From positions 2,604,001 through 2,668,000 of the forward strand of contig JANFOG010000004.1 in the NCBI GenBank assembly GCA_024336345.1: DNA of 64,000 nt. Reading direction: 5' to 3'. The notes below the pieces were generated by a model that made no database searches, was not told the DNA's origin, and was given only the letters and a program-made list of their open reading frames with translations. A program made the translations under genes and the position numbers. The DNA is from Mariannaea sp. PMI_226. Taxonomy: Eukaryota; Ascomycota; Sordariomycetes; Hypocreales; Nectriaceae. Numbering within the stretch: the first letter of the stretch is position 1; each line of letters starts with the position of its first letter. Below, piece by piece: positions 11,375 to 21,475 of the stretch.

Positions 11375-12446
11375 CTAGTTCTTACGGTTGAATTGCATAC
11401 GCTTCTTCAGGCGATACTGAATGGCTCGCTTGCGAGATGCTGCAGACTGAGTGAAAGCAGCAGAACCTCCAAAAGGCCCGGCGGCGGCGCTGTTACGGAC
11501 ACGCACGATGCAGACGTTTTCCGCACCGCCAACGCTTCCGTCGCATGTCATACCTTGAGGCATCTGGACCTTGACGGGGAAGTCGGTCTCGGTTGCCAGA
11601 GACAGGCCGCCAAAGCCAATACCAGGAACGTCCTGGATGACATTGGCAACTTGAAAAGCATTGGCGTCAGAACCGCCAGAGGTGCCATCAACAGCAGCCG
11701 ACAATGGCCCAGCGCCGTCTTGGTTGATCTGGGCTTGTTAGCATGCTCATCGGAAAAGTGTTTGATGAAAGTGAATACTACTCACCTGTCTATAGGTGAG
11801 CGTGACGGTACCGTCATCTGCGGCGGTGGGCAAACCAGACTTGGCGCCTTTACCAGCAGATTCAGCAACGCTAACCTCCTGAGGTTCTGAGGTCTTTTGT
11901 CCTTGGCTTTTATTGCTACCACCACCACCACCACCACCAAAGAATTTGTCAAGAAAACCGCGTGGCTGGTGCCTTTCAGCCATTTCGTGTCGGCGAGCGA
12001 ACTTGCGTGCAGAGTGACGAGGCTTTTGTGTTCCTTGGCCTAAGTTGTTCGGGATATTATCTTCCTCGCCATTGCCAGTGCCATTGTTGACGGGGGGCTT
12101 GTTTCCATTTCCTAGGAAGCTGCTGATGATGACAGCGGGATCGACGGGCCCATTACCTTGGGTTCGACCAAGAGGACCGACTTTACCACTGGCAATCTCG
12201 CGATCCCGAATGATGGAAGTATCGGCCTGGGAGCCGCACCTGTTGCTTGAACAGTCACGAGGAGTGCCGTCGGCGACTTGTGAGAGTGATATTAGCATCG
12301 AGAATTCCGAGTGGAGCATGAACCGTAGGAAAGGTCCTACCAGATAAACCAGGCATGACTACACCATTGGCCCCTGTGATGGAAGTGACCACGCCATGAC
12401 TGGAGGCCAGAGTGGCGAGAGCAAGTGTAATGAGCTGGTAACGCAT
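11375..12446 (-). CDS. Egh16-like secreted protein (GEgh16/MAS3 family)
   Basis: Role (family knowledge): Egh16-like proteins are secreted fungal proteins first described as abundant transcripts in powdery mildew and in appressoria; some contribute to virulence, but their biochemical activity is unknown. Seen: three exons, 12446-12341, 12276-11786 and 11728-11375, 316 aa. Residues 1-16 form a signal peptide (MRYQLITLALATLASS), followed by HGVVTSITGANGVVMPGL, typical of the family. Other family landmarks are the cysteine pair in RDCSSNRCG, INQDGAGPL at the last splice junction, and the C-terminal block from VKVQMPQGMTCDG to GGAENVCIVRVRN. A low-complexity insert in the middle includes basic KFARRHE and a run of glycines (encoded around 11918-11938) joined to SNKSQGQKTSEPQE. 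This could be a flexible or proteolytically processed linker. The tail RKRAIQYRLKKR is strongly basic. Confidence 0.9.
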
Positions 12447-13078
12447 ACTGAATAGTGATCGAGAAGGCACACAGGATGTAAGCAAGTGAAGTGAGTTAAG
12501 TAAAAAGAAAAAGTAAGTAAAGCGAATAGAACGACCGGCGTAGGGAGTGAAAAGCAACGAGTTGGAGCCACCAGGGCTTTCAGAAAGGAAATTCGACTTT
12601 TGAAAAGAAGGATGAAGATGCTAGAAACTGCTTTGGCTGCGGATGTTGAATAGATCATTGTACGAAGAGATGATGTAGGCTTATTTATAGAGAAAACTGA
12701 GAGGTCTATCAATAAGAGTCTATCAAGGAGTAATACGAAGTTGGCAAGCTTTAACCCCCTCGACTCCCTCCGAAACGCCTCCTGAGATGGTTTCTGGCGC
12801 GTAGGTTTCTTTGACTAAACATGTTTTTTTTTTCCAACTGTTTTACCTCTATTTTACTCTATTTGTTTGTGGCGGAGCAATAAATGGTGTTTTGAGTCCT
12901 GCGCAGAAACATAAGTCTACCCCCTCCTCCCCTTTTCCACTTCACCTTTTGGGATGACGACCCGATTTGAGACGATGTCCGTTGCTTTGATGCTTTGATG
13001 CTTTGATGGTCTGGACACTTGGGGAAGCTCTTGAGGCGATTGCGATTGGCTCGGCAGCATCGTTGCATGGGTTGCATG
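12447..13078. other. Promoter of Egh16-like gene and tRNA-Gln flank
   Basis: A 632-bp gap. It holds the 5' region of the Egh16-like gene, and next to the tRNA two short tandem repeats: TGCTTTGA three times at 12983-13006 and gttgcatgg twice at 13062-13079. No gene is seen. Confidence 0.5.
12983..13006. repeat. Short tandem repeat, 3 x 8 bp
   Basis: Three perfect copies of TGCTTTGA, about 75 bp upstream of tRNA-Gln. Seen directly; no function is assigned. Confidence 0.85.
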
Positions 13079-13150
13079 GGTTCCATGGTCTAACGGTTAT
13101 GACTGCGGATTCTGATTCCGCCAGCGAGGGTTCGACTCCCTCTGGGACCT
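13079..13150 (+). tRNA. tRNA-Gln (anticodon CTG)
   Basis: Seen: a 72-nt cloverleaf without intron. The acceptor stem pairs GGTTCCA with TGGGACC (one G-T pair). The anticodon stem is GCGGA/TCCGC around loop TTCTGAT, giving anticodon CTG, which reads CAG. The T arm is GAGGG-TTCGACT-CCCTC with the internal B-box GGTTCGACTCC. It matches the eukaryotic glutamine tRNA pattern (TGGTCTAACGGTTA in the D region). A T5 run starts five bases after the end. Confidence 0.95.
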
Positions 13151-13154
13151 GATC

Positions 13155-13159
13155 TTTTT
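13155..13159 (+). terminator. RNA polymerase III terminator of tRNA-Gln
   Basis: Run of five T residues starting five bases past the tRNA end, the normal Pol III stop signal. Confidence 0.75.
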
Positions 13160-13610
13160 GTTTGATGTGTGAATAGTGTTGTGGAGACGCTAAGTTATAT
13201 ATCAATAATATGGGAGGCAATGGTTTATGATGGTGGTGGACAGTGGAACACGGGAGGCCTGCCTCTCCCCTCCCTCTCTTATCATCATTATCTACTATCT
13301 AGGTACTCCGTACTATGGGTTTTCTTTTTCTCTCTCCTGCTTCGTCGTCCTTTTCCACTTTCTCCTTTCAAACCATCGACGACCCCTGTTGGCCGGGCCT
13401 ACAGGAGGTAGTTAGTTACGTACTTCCGCACTTACTTACCTGACCCACAAAGGTAAAGCAAGAAGAAGTCAAAGCACTGTCTCGGCATTGGAACAAAATT
13501 GGAACAATTGGGTAATTGCGGTTGGTTGCTTTGCCTGTCTCCCTCTCTCCCCCACAGTAAGATCACACGTCGATTGTCTTGGAAAAAAGACCCCTGTGAC
13601 GAACAGTTGG

Positions 13611-13650
13611 TGTGTGTGCATGTATGTGTGCGTGCGTGTGCGTGCGTGTT
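13611..13650. repeat. TG-rich microsatellite
   Basis: Interrupted (TG)n tract with CA, TA and CG variants, alternating purine-pyrimidine. Seen directly. Confidence 0.85.
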
Positions 13651-14455
13651 TTTACACTTAAATTTTTTTTTTCTAAAACAAGTGCAATGGAAACGTGTTT
13701 TGTCTCCAACGAAATGCGATTGGCTCCCGAGATGCTCACGTTGCAGGTCTTTGTTGTGAAACGGAATTGGGGGAGGGGAGAGGGAGGGGAGAGAGAGGGG
13801 GAAACGGGAGAAAATCTGTTTTTGGAGTCGCAGTGCGAAGATCTTGTCCCAAAGATCCAGCTTCAGGTCAAAGAGACGGGGCCAACTGCTTCAGGCCCCT
13901 TGGAGCTCTCTCTAAGCTCCATCAGATGGGTCAGTTATTTGACCAACAGGACCTTTTACTCCTCCCCCTCCCCCTCTTCTTCTTCTGACCTCTTTCTTTC
14001 CTCTCTCCCCCATTCAACGGAGGAGGGGGGGCGGTGGGTTGGAAAAAGTCACATTGGGAGGGCGTGCTTTGAAGGCGTCAAAGTCGCAAATACAAACGCA
14101 CAAAGTACAGCGCAGTCAATGCAGATAGACGCCTGCGTCAGATGCCGGTCCGGAAAGGTGAAGAATCCTAAAGAAGAAAGATGATAGTCTTGGCCGAGAA
14201 ACCATAAGCTCTCTTTCTATCTCTCTCTTCATCGCTCTGCGACCTATCTCCTTCGTCTCTGGCAGGATATCGTGAGTGGGGTCCATATCGGTGCTAAGCG
14301 ATGTGCATGATGCAGTTCAGCAGCCACTGGATGGACGATTTGTCCTTGTGATTGCTTGGTTTTTTTTTTCTCTGTGAGATACCGTACCGGTAGATGCCGG
14401 TTGGTAACTAACAAAAAAAGCAAGCCGAAGTATCTGGGGGCGGGGAGGAGAGAGA

Positions 14456-14473
14456 GGGGGGGGGGGGGGGGGG
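14456..14473 (+). repeat. Poly-G run (18) with neighbouring G blocks
   Basis: Eighteen consecutive G residues, preceded within 20 bp by GGGGG-C-GGGG and GAGAGAG blocks (14436-14455). Such sequence can form G-quadruplexes and is prone to slippage and sequencing length error. Confidence 0.9.
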
Positions 14474-14997
14474 AGAAGCTATGTTCTATCTTCATCAGCG
14501 GAGCTTAGGCAGGCAACCAACCAAGGCCAGTAAATAGCTATACTATAGTCAACAGTAGCATCTTGAACTAACCCACCTGAGAAGAAAGAAAGGCGCAAAT
14601 GGGTTCTGGACCCCGAGCGGAATGGGGAGAAAACACCAAGAACAACACCAAAAAAAAACCTCGGTTCCTGTGATATTCTACCTGGGAAGGTAGATAGACA
14701 ACTCGGTGTGTGTGTGTGGTGTGTGTGTGCGTCAAAGACAGCTGAGCACTACTGGAGATGCTAGCTATTGCGCTGCAGGCTGTCGCATGCAGAGCGCAAT
14801 TTCCAAGCTCACATGGCCAGAGCACCGTAGCAATCACCATGGAACGCGTCGGTTGAGAAGAGACCGAGACTGCTTGATAGATTGGCCGAGTTGTGTGACA
14901 ACATGTCCATATTACGTAGTCTGTGGTGTTGGAGGTTGGACACCTGCATAAGCTCAGACTAGCTTTGCACGAATCTGGATGTGAAGACTAGAACTAC

Positions 14998-15037
14998 AAA
15001 AAAAAAAAAAAAAAAGAAAGAAAGAAGGAAAGAAAGA
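14998..15037 (+). repeat. Poly-A run followed by GAAA repeats
   Basis: Eighteen A residues, then an imperfect GAAA repeat. Seen directly. It might be the tail of an old retroposed sequence, but no element body is recognised upstream. Confidence 0.85.
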
Positions 15038-15634
15038 CATCACTCTATTGAGAAATTATTAATCGGCCGAGTCTACTACTACGAACAAGGACTAATTGCC
15101 TCCTACCATTCTTGGGCGCTTACCCAGAAGACAGAAGCCGGAACCCATGCCTCTTGAGTCTCTAGAGGTTGAGAGGCGACAGATGTAGGACCTGCATCCA
15201 ATCAGGTCTCGTTCTAAATGATACAAACGGCAATACGTAGCGACTAGCAAAGTAGATAGATAGACGTAATGTGGATAAGAAAATGATGCAGCAGAAAGAA
15301 GCAAACTACCCGCTACCGGTAAGAAAGACAACAGCAACAGTACCATGCCTAAAACACAACCTTAGCAGCATTTTCGTTATCCAGAACTAGATGTGTAGGC
15401 CTCTTCTTTTTTCATTATTCCCCATCATTATCCTTTCTGTATTACCTGCAGTTTTCCAGTCCCAGAAAGAACCGGCCGGACGAATCAACTTTTCCCACTC
15501 CCCATTTATAGACCAACATAAGCACTTCCATGAATCGCTAGGCCATCCAAACAAAGTCATAAACAAAAGTGACGGACGTCCAATAAACTCAAGACAAAGA
15601 AATCCAGACAAAAAAAAAGCCCAAAACTAAAAAC

Positions 15635-17487
15635 CTAAATAATCAAGTAGTCAAATCCAAGGCCTCGAAGATCGCGTAGCCAGTTGACTCCACCGTCTTC
15701 GCTCTTTCGGTTGGCATCCTGCCATGCCCATGTCGCCTTGAGCATTTCAATGGCTGTGAAGAGATAGCCCCATGGACAAGTCTCCCAAATGGCCAGCAAC
15801 CTTGCCAACGACCACGTCCGTTTCTCGGGGTCACGCGTCTCAGCACCGGCAATAAACGTCGGCCACGAGGTGGCCTTGAAATACGGGTCCTTCTCGTCAA
15901 TGAAGGCCAGGTTGCTTAGGATGTCGTCTACGAGCATCTCGGTGTCCACCGGCCTCACCGATCGAACTGCTGGGAGAGCTTGCAGAATGTACAGGCATGC
16001 TGCCGACCGGTGAGCCGACGCTAAGTGAACGCGGCTCTCAATATCGGTGATACCGGTTAGCCTTTTGAGGTAGACAGCCCAAGCTGCGATGTCAAGCGTC
16101 AGTGCCTGATCAATGAGAGCAAGCGCTTCGTCAGCCGCTGGGACCAGAGAGTCGGCAGACGGTGGTTCGTTGGCAAGTTGCGACGCTGACAGAATAATTT
16201 GAAAAATTTCTGGGGGACAAGACAGATAGCTCGTTAGCTCGACCCGCTTCATGACCGGCAGAAACTCGAAGGCCTGGCGGGCAATTCGGGCGGACAGGCC
16301 CCCAGGCGCCAGAGTTGAGCCGAGAATGTGGTAGCTATATTGGGAGTAAAACGTCTTGGTTAGCGGCTTCGGATCCGACTGACTAGAACCCAGCCTTTCC
16401 AGGCACGGTCTCGGCCATGAGAAAGTAAGAGACTTACATGAAGCAGTCGGAAATCACACGGTCCCGTAACATCCTACTGGCTGCGCTGCCGGAGCCATCG
16501 GGGCCAAGCAATCTCATGATGCTCGTGGCACCTTCCAGATGGGCCTTCCAGCTTTGGCCACCTGACTTGTCGAGATCTATCAAGTCAAATTTGATGAAGA
16601 AGTGCAGGGCAGCCAGCGCGACATCAGAGCCGGCGGGGTCGAGGGTGTCAAGCACCCCGCGAAGGTGGCTCATGGCCTTCTGCTTGGCTGTCAATGCATC
16701 GATCAGGGCTTGACGGGTCACAAGGTCCTTGGTGCGAAGCGTGGTAATATACCCACCAGGATCGGTGATGCCAGCGGGGATAGTGTGATGAGCGCGAAAA
16801 ATGTTGGACCAGTGAATGGCTGATGTGGCGATAAGAATCTGGAGGAGCAAAGGGTGGTACTGAGTCAAGGGGAGCAGCTCGCGGAAGGGGTTGCTCTCAG
16901 GCGTGTCTCGAACCACGAGGTCTTTGCACACGCGGTCGGCAACTAGGCGCATGCGTTAGTGCTTGGGTCTAACGGTCAGGAATGGAAAAGGACGAACAAT
17001 GCGACAGGTAGTATCGAGAATTGTGGTCGAGATCTTGAAATAATGGATCTGTCAGAGCCCCAAGACGATAAGGCAAGGCTTGCTGCTGTTGCTCCTGCTG
17101 TTGCTGAGAAAGTAGGCCGTGATGATGCTGATTCTGATGCCGTTGTTGACGATCATCGGGAGCTGCCTCGTCTTCGCTTGTGGTACCGCTGGTCGTGGAG
17201 CTAGAAGACGTCGGAGACAGACCCGAGAATTGGTGCAGCCGATGTTGGTGCTGGCTCAACTGCCCGTGGCTACCACCACTGACAGCCCCATCGTCGGCAA
17301 GCCTCCGGGCAGGCGACGGGTTCACATTCCCCTGGGAATCAATCCCCTGTGTCCATACGAAAACTTTGCCATACCCCAGGCATTCCTGCCCCGAGACCAC
17401 ACATTTGTGACATGTTGGCCACGAGCGGTCACAGCGCAGGCGTCGTCGACGACAGTTGTGACAGGGTTTGCTGTTATTTGGCGGCAT
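15635..17487 (-). CDS. Zn2Cys6 transcription factor, ACR-2-like
   Basis: Role (family knowledge): fungal binuclear-zinc DNA-binding regulator with a Fungal_trans_2-type C-terminal domain; the named member is the acriflavine sensitivity control protein ACR-2. Target genes cannot be read from sequence. Seen: three exons, 17487-16998, 16942-16438 and 16334-15635, giving 564 aa. Residues 9-36 hold C-x2-C-x6-C-x6-C-x2-C-x6-C (CHNCRRRRLRC...CHKC...C), followed by LGYGKVFVW as in ACR-2 relatives. Residues about 60-140 are rich in Gln, Ser and His. The conserved regulatory region starts at YRLGALTDPLFQDLD, continues across the first intron as YYLSHFADRVCKDLVV and NPFRELLPL, and across the second as DCFIYHILGSTLAPGG. 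The first intron is only 55 nt and uses a GTTCGT donor with a CTAAC branch. Flanking genes give no pathway hint. Confidence 0.9.
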
Positions 17488-17935
17488 GCGCCGGACGCTG
17501 CCAGAGCAGCAGACTTCCAGTGCAGTGAGTTAGAAGGGAGAGGGGGAAAAGGAGATGAGAAGAAATTGGATGGATGGGAAGGGAAAGAGACGCAGTCAGA
17601 GGAGCCGTTGCTACAACGAGAGCAAGGCTGTCATGGTCAAAGACTTGCCTATCGGGATATGGATTTTGCTCTTCTCTCTTTCTTCCTTTCTCTCCCTCTC
17701 TTTTTTTTTCTTTCTCGAGCTCTTATCACTTCCCGACAGAGAAAGTTGGAGAAATAGTGATTTTGGGGTAGCGGAGATAGTGGCAAGATACTCAAGGCTC
17801 AACAAGCAAATGAAGCTTGCCAGGCAAGTTTCTCTCGAAGTGGAGGCCAGAGGGGGTAATGGTCAACAAGGGGAGAAGTCAGACGTGCGAAGGTGATGAA
17901 ATATGTAATGGCCTCAAAAATACGACCAGGCCATT

Positions 17936-18010
17936 ACCTGAGTTGGTGTAGGCAAGGCAAGGTAAGGTGAGGTAAGGTAAGGTAGGTAAAGTTGAGGTAG
18001 CCAGGTGATG
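17936..18010 (+). repeat. Cluster of AGGTA / GGTAA direct repeats
   Basis: Imperfect tandem array of GCAAG-GTAAG-GTGAG-GTAAG-GTAAG-GTAGG-GTAAA type pentamers. Seen directly; related words recur in other gaps of the window. Confidence 0.75.
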
Positions 18011-19069
18011 TAGAAAAGTACCTACTGTACAGCTTCGTAGGCGCACCAAGGTACTGTGGGAGCAGGGATAGAGTACTACGTATCATCAAGTCTGATACCT
18101 ACCTTGCCTAACCAGAGGTGCTGTAGCTTGCAATATCATTCGCTACAGGTATTGTTATCAGAACTCGATATAGGTACCTGGGGAACCTGCATAAAGTTTG
18201 CGTAGCTTCCTCAGCGCTCTTCCTGGCCAACCGACCAACCAACCAACCAGCCTACGGCGAAGTACCTTATGAGGTAGTTAGGACTTTGCTCTCAGGTCCG
18301 CATTCATGTCCGCATTCACTTCCGAGTCAAGACAGACGCAGACTACCCGACCTTCTTTCCCCCGCCCATGCTCGAATGCACGAAGGTCCATCCCGGCCCC
18401 GCCTCTTTCTTCCCTCCCTGGGCTCCTCCCCTCCGCCCTCTGCGCCCTCCACTCTCTCCTCCACTCCCTCCTCAACATCCACCACCTCCACCCATCGATT
18501 TCATTCTACCATCCTCCATCGTTCACCCACCAATCTCCATCGCTCACCCTTGTCTCCCCATTACCCTTCTGTTGCCCAGTTGTCCTTTTCTATCAGGCAT
18601 CAGCGGTGACCCATAAACTATAATCATCAGCTATTAAGCCAGATACAGCATGTATATGACCAATTCCGCCGCCCCGCCTAAAAAGAAGGGAGAAAAAAAG
18701 TAGTCCCCCGCCTGCACAGCGTGGATCCAGAGTCTTTTGGGACCTGCATCTTCCTGGTCCAGGACTCTGCCAGGAATAAAGCTTAGCCCTGTGGATTGTG
18801 GTAATCCCGTGGTTTTGAGCGCTACCCGTCCGCGGCCTCGCCCAGACAGACGTGACACGGACGCCCAAAAAGGAAATCAGTGGCTGTCCCCCTGCACAAT
18901 CCGGCCCAACACGGGCCCTTTTGATCGTCTCAATGGCCCACGGGGTTTTCCTTCGAGACTTGTTCGCTGGATGCACTTTTACCAAAGATGATCTAACTTG
19001 ATGTCGCTTCTCTCCCCGATTTCTTCACTCACGATAACCTCCACTCCACAACTTTTCGCAAGTCAACAA

Positions 19070-19093
19070 ATGACGAAATATATGACGAAATAT
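19070..19093. repeat. Short tandem repeat, 2 x 12 bp
   Basis: Two perfect adjacent copies of atgacgaaatat in an AT-rich intergenic stretch. Confidence 0.85.
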
Positions 19094-20521
19094 ATGCCTT
19101 TCAATCAAAATTTCCGCCTCCTTATGTATTTTCGCTACCCCTATTCATACTCAAGATGATTATAATACCAGACCTCTGATTTTTGACTCTTGCTTGGTCC
19201 TCTCACCACAATACCCGAAATCCCAACACGTCATGGCCAACATTGTCGATTTATGGAAATGAAGAGTTTACATTATGACTTCGTCGAAATTTCCTTGAAA
19301 ATAAAGGTCCAAGCTACTACATTAGACTCTTTTCGCTGGGTCTAATATGAGAACAAAAAAATTGTTGTCCCTTCTCACTCACTCTTCTGCCACTGTAGCA
19401 TAAGTCGATGCGATTTTTGCAGCAGCTGTGTCTCTAATTGACGGTATTCACACACTGAGTCTCTAAAATAGTCTGATTCTATGCCGTTCTATCCTCTTCA
19501 TTTATTTTTCGGCATCATAGTTAGGCGTGTTTACGTGTTTCTAGTTTGGAATTTCGTCGCTCGTATTATGCGTATACTCGAAAGTTATTGAAGCAAGTTC
19601 CGAGAAGAGCACAAGGAAGGGGGAAGGAGAGCTTGAAAATCGTGACTTAGAGGAGGTTTTTAGATTCAGAAGTTATTATAGTTGATGTGCACCGTTTAGA
19701 CCGCCCGAATACAGGGACTGTAGCCAGGTTCACTATGGTATTGTGTTGTGTGTATGGACAATTCCCCGATTTGGGGCAGGGTGAGGTGTTAGTAGAACGT
19801 ATGGCTGTCATTCCTAAATGTCTCAAATTACATTGTGTTGTACGCACAAGGTTTGATTGGCCAATTGGCAAGTTGTTTTCTCCGGTGGTATTGGACTTGT
19901 ATGAGGTAGCTCAATAACTGGTTAATTGCTATAATGAAGATGGTAGGCTTCTCTTGATGCTGGCTCTTCTTGTTAAAACATCGCCCAATGGTCTTATTAG
20001 CACCAACACTCAATAACTAGACCTAAGGTGCCAAGCTTTGCTGCAGATCAGACTCCAGATCTGGCCTGATCGACATGTGGGTAAGTAAGGTCGGCGATAT
20101 CTGGAGCGTCATGCCCGATGATGTAGCTTATCTTATTTCGCATGACTGCCTATTAAAAGTAATGAGCTTATTCTATCTTTTATTGGATAAAGTGATTATT
20201 TATACATGCATACTTCGTCTTCTGAGAAGTAACAAGATTGCCCGCTCAATATTGTTACTACTGCGCTCTCAGTTCTGTTCAAGCTATTCTGACAAAACTC
20301 TTCACAATGCCCGCCGAAGTTATGGTTATTGTTCAACTTGCCTATCTTGGTACTGCTGTGTAAGGTGATTGTCTACTTTAGGAAAGGTGCGACCGTTGAC
20401 GGCGTGAAGTTCTAAAATTGGATTGGCTTTGCCAAAGGTTTGTTGACAAGGAACGGAATGCGTGCGGGATTTATCTACCCTCCTCAGCTGTCAAGCCTGC
20501 ATCAAGAAGTACGCCTTGGTA

Positions 20522-20593
20522 GCCCCGTTGGCTCAGTGGTAAAGCGTATCACTAGTAATGATAAGATCACTGGTTCGATTCCAGTACGGGGCA
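20522..20593 (+). tRNA. tRNA-Thr (anticodon AGT), copy 1
   Basis: Seen: a 72-nt cloverleaf, no intron. The acceptor stem pairs GCCCCGT with ACGGGGC. The anticodon stem is TATCA/TGATA around loop CTAGTAA, giving anticodon AGT (IGU after editing). The T arm is ACTGG-TTCGATT-CCAGT. The D arm GGCTCAGTGGTAAAGC has one mismatch in its stem. It is followed by a T7 run. An identical copy lies 0.8 kb away on the other strand. Confidence 0.93.
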
Positions 20594-20621
20594 GGCGAAC
20601 ATATCCATCTGGATATTAATC

Positions 20622-20628
20622 TTTTTTT
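20622..20628 (+). terminator. Pol III terminator of tRNA-Thr copy 1
   Basis: T7 run 28 bases past the tRNA end, the first T run longer than four. Confidence 0.65.
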
Positions 20629-21372
20629 GTTTGTTTTTCAAACAAAATAAACGACCGACCAAAATTTTTTTTTCCTTCTCCTACTTTTCTGGGTTTTTTT
20701 TTCTGTCTTTATTTTGTCCCCCCGGTCCTATTCCATATTGAACAAGCAATAGGACACGCAAGGCATTGGTATTTCATTTCCACTCTCCTCCCACCCTTTC
20801 AAATCCTTACAATGCCACCGTTCGCAGTACTCTAGGATGGCTCTACCGGTGGGTCATGTCTCCTCCCATGTTAGCTAGGATTGCGATATCAACGCATCAT
20901 GTTCCCCATAACTTCTCCACAGCCCTTTCTTGCCTTCTGTAAATCAACGTCATTCTTGACGCACCTCTGTGGCCTCTTCCAGGGATTAAAAGGCCTTGTA
21001 AAATGAATGATGAGCCAAGAGCGGACCAAGTGGTCCGAAAATGCTTTGTTTAGGTGTTTCGAGGGTACCGATGTGTGGAAAGTAAGATTGCTACCAGCCC
21101 TGGAAGTTCCCTTCCGGGATGTTACTTGAGAATGGCATGTTGGAGAATGAAGACTGCGTTATATCTAATGGACCAAATGCTGTGCCAGTGAATTTGAGCC
21201 ATCCTATTCGACTTACAAGCCTTGAACAATTTGCCTATAACTATCTCTCAATTGGTTAGCCGGCACACAGTCGATCATTTCCACCTCTTCTCGGTGTTTG
21301 CCTCCTCTTTGTTCCTCATCTTGCAAAAAAAGTGACAATAGATCAAATGAAGATATTGGGATATAAATTGAC

Positions 21373-21377
21373 AAAAA
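21373..21377 (-). terminator. Pol III terminator of tRNA-Thr copy 2
   Basis: A5 on the plus strand, so T5 in the direction of transcription, about 26 bases past the end of the minus-strand tRNA. Confidence 0.6.
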
Positions 21378-21403
21378 GAAAGACGCCTTGCGGCTGGTAG
21401 TGC

Positions 21404-21475
21404 TGCCCCGTACTGGAATCGAACCAGTGATCTTATCATTACTAGTGATACGCTTTACCACTGAGCCAACGGGGC
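21404..21475 (-). tRNA. tRNA-Thr (anticodon AGT), copy 2
   Basis: Reverse complement is identical over all 72 nt to the copy at 20522-20593, with the same stems and AGT anticodon. Flanking sequence differs apart from a few bases (GCAG at the 3' boundary), so only the tRNA body is shared. Confidence 0.93.

Larger units (their letters stand above)
13151..15634. other. Low-complexity intergenic region
   Basis: About 2.5 kb without a supported gene. It is unusually rich in simple repeats: TG/CG-type repeat at 13611-13650, GT repeat at 14706-14731, an 18-G run at 14456-14473 and an 18-A run followed by GAAA repeats at 14998-15037. The longest open frame (13612-14184, +) runs through the TG repeat and a purine-rich stretch and shows no domain. 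The right end is the 3' side of the Zn2Cys6 gene. Confidence 0.5.
17488..20521. other. Large intergenic region rich in AGGTA words
   Basis: About 3 kb. From 17936 to about 18010 the plus strand carries a cluster of GGTAA/AGGTA direct repeats. At 18229-18250 there is a CCAAC/CCGAC/CCAAC run, and at 19070-19093 a perfect 12-bp tandem repeat (atgacgaaatat twice). A C/T-rich block lies at 18350-18600. From about 19000 it becomes AT-rich. Open frames here are short or low-complexity and show no domain. Confidence 0.5.
20594..21403. other. Spacer between the two tRNA-Thr genes
   Basis: An 810-bp spacer between the 3' ends of two convergent, identical tRNA genes. T-rich at its left end. No gene or longer inverted repeat beyond the tRNA bodies is visible. 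Confidence 0.55.

Noticed and set aside
13612..14184. 190-codon open frame on the plus strand
   Set aside because: It runs through a TG microsatellite and purine-rich sequence, starts with repeated Cys/Val residues from the repeat, has no domain and overlaps another equally long frame.
14998..15037. SINE or LINE poly-A tail
   Set aside because: Poly-A plus GAAA is suggestive, but no element body, Pol III box or flanking duplication could be seen.
18286..18609. Overlapping Ser/Pro-rich frames
   Set aside because: They come from a C/T-rich stretch that stays open in three frames, with no conserved motif or splice structure.
20522..21475. Terminal inverted repeats of a transposon
   Set aside because: The inverted identity is exactly the tRNA body with full cloverleaf; there is no transposase frame or target duplication.
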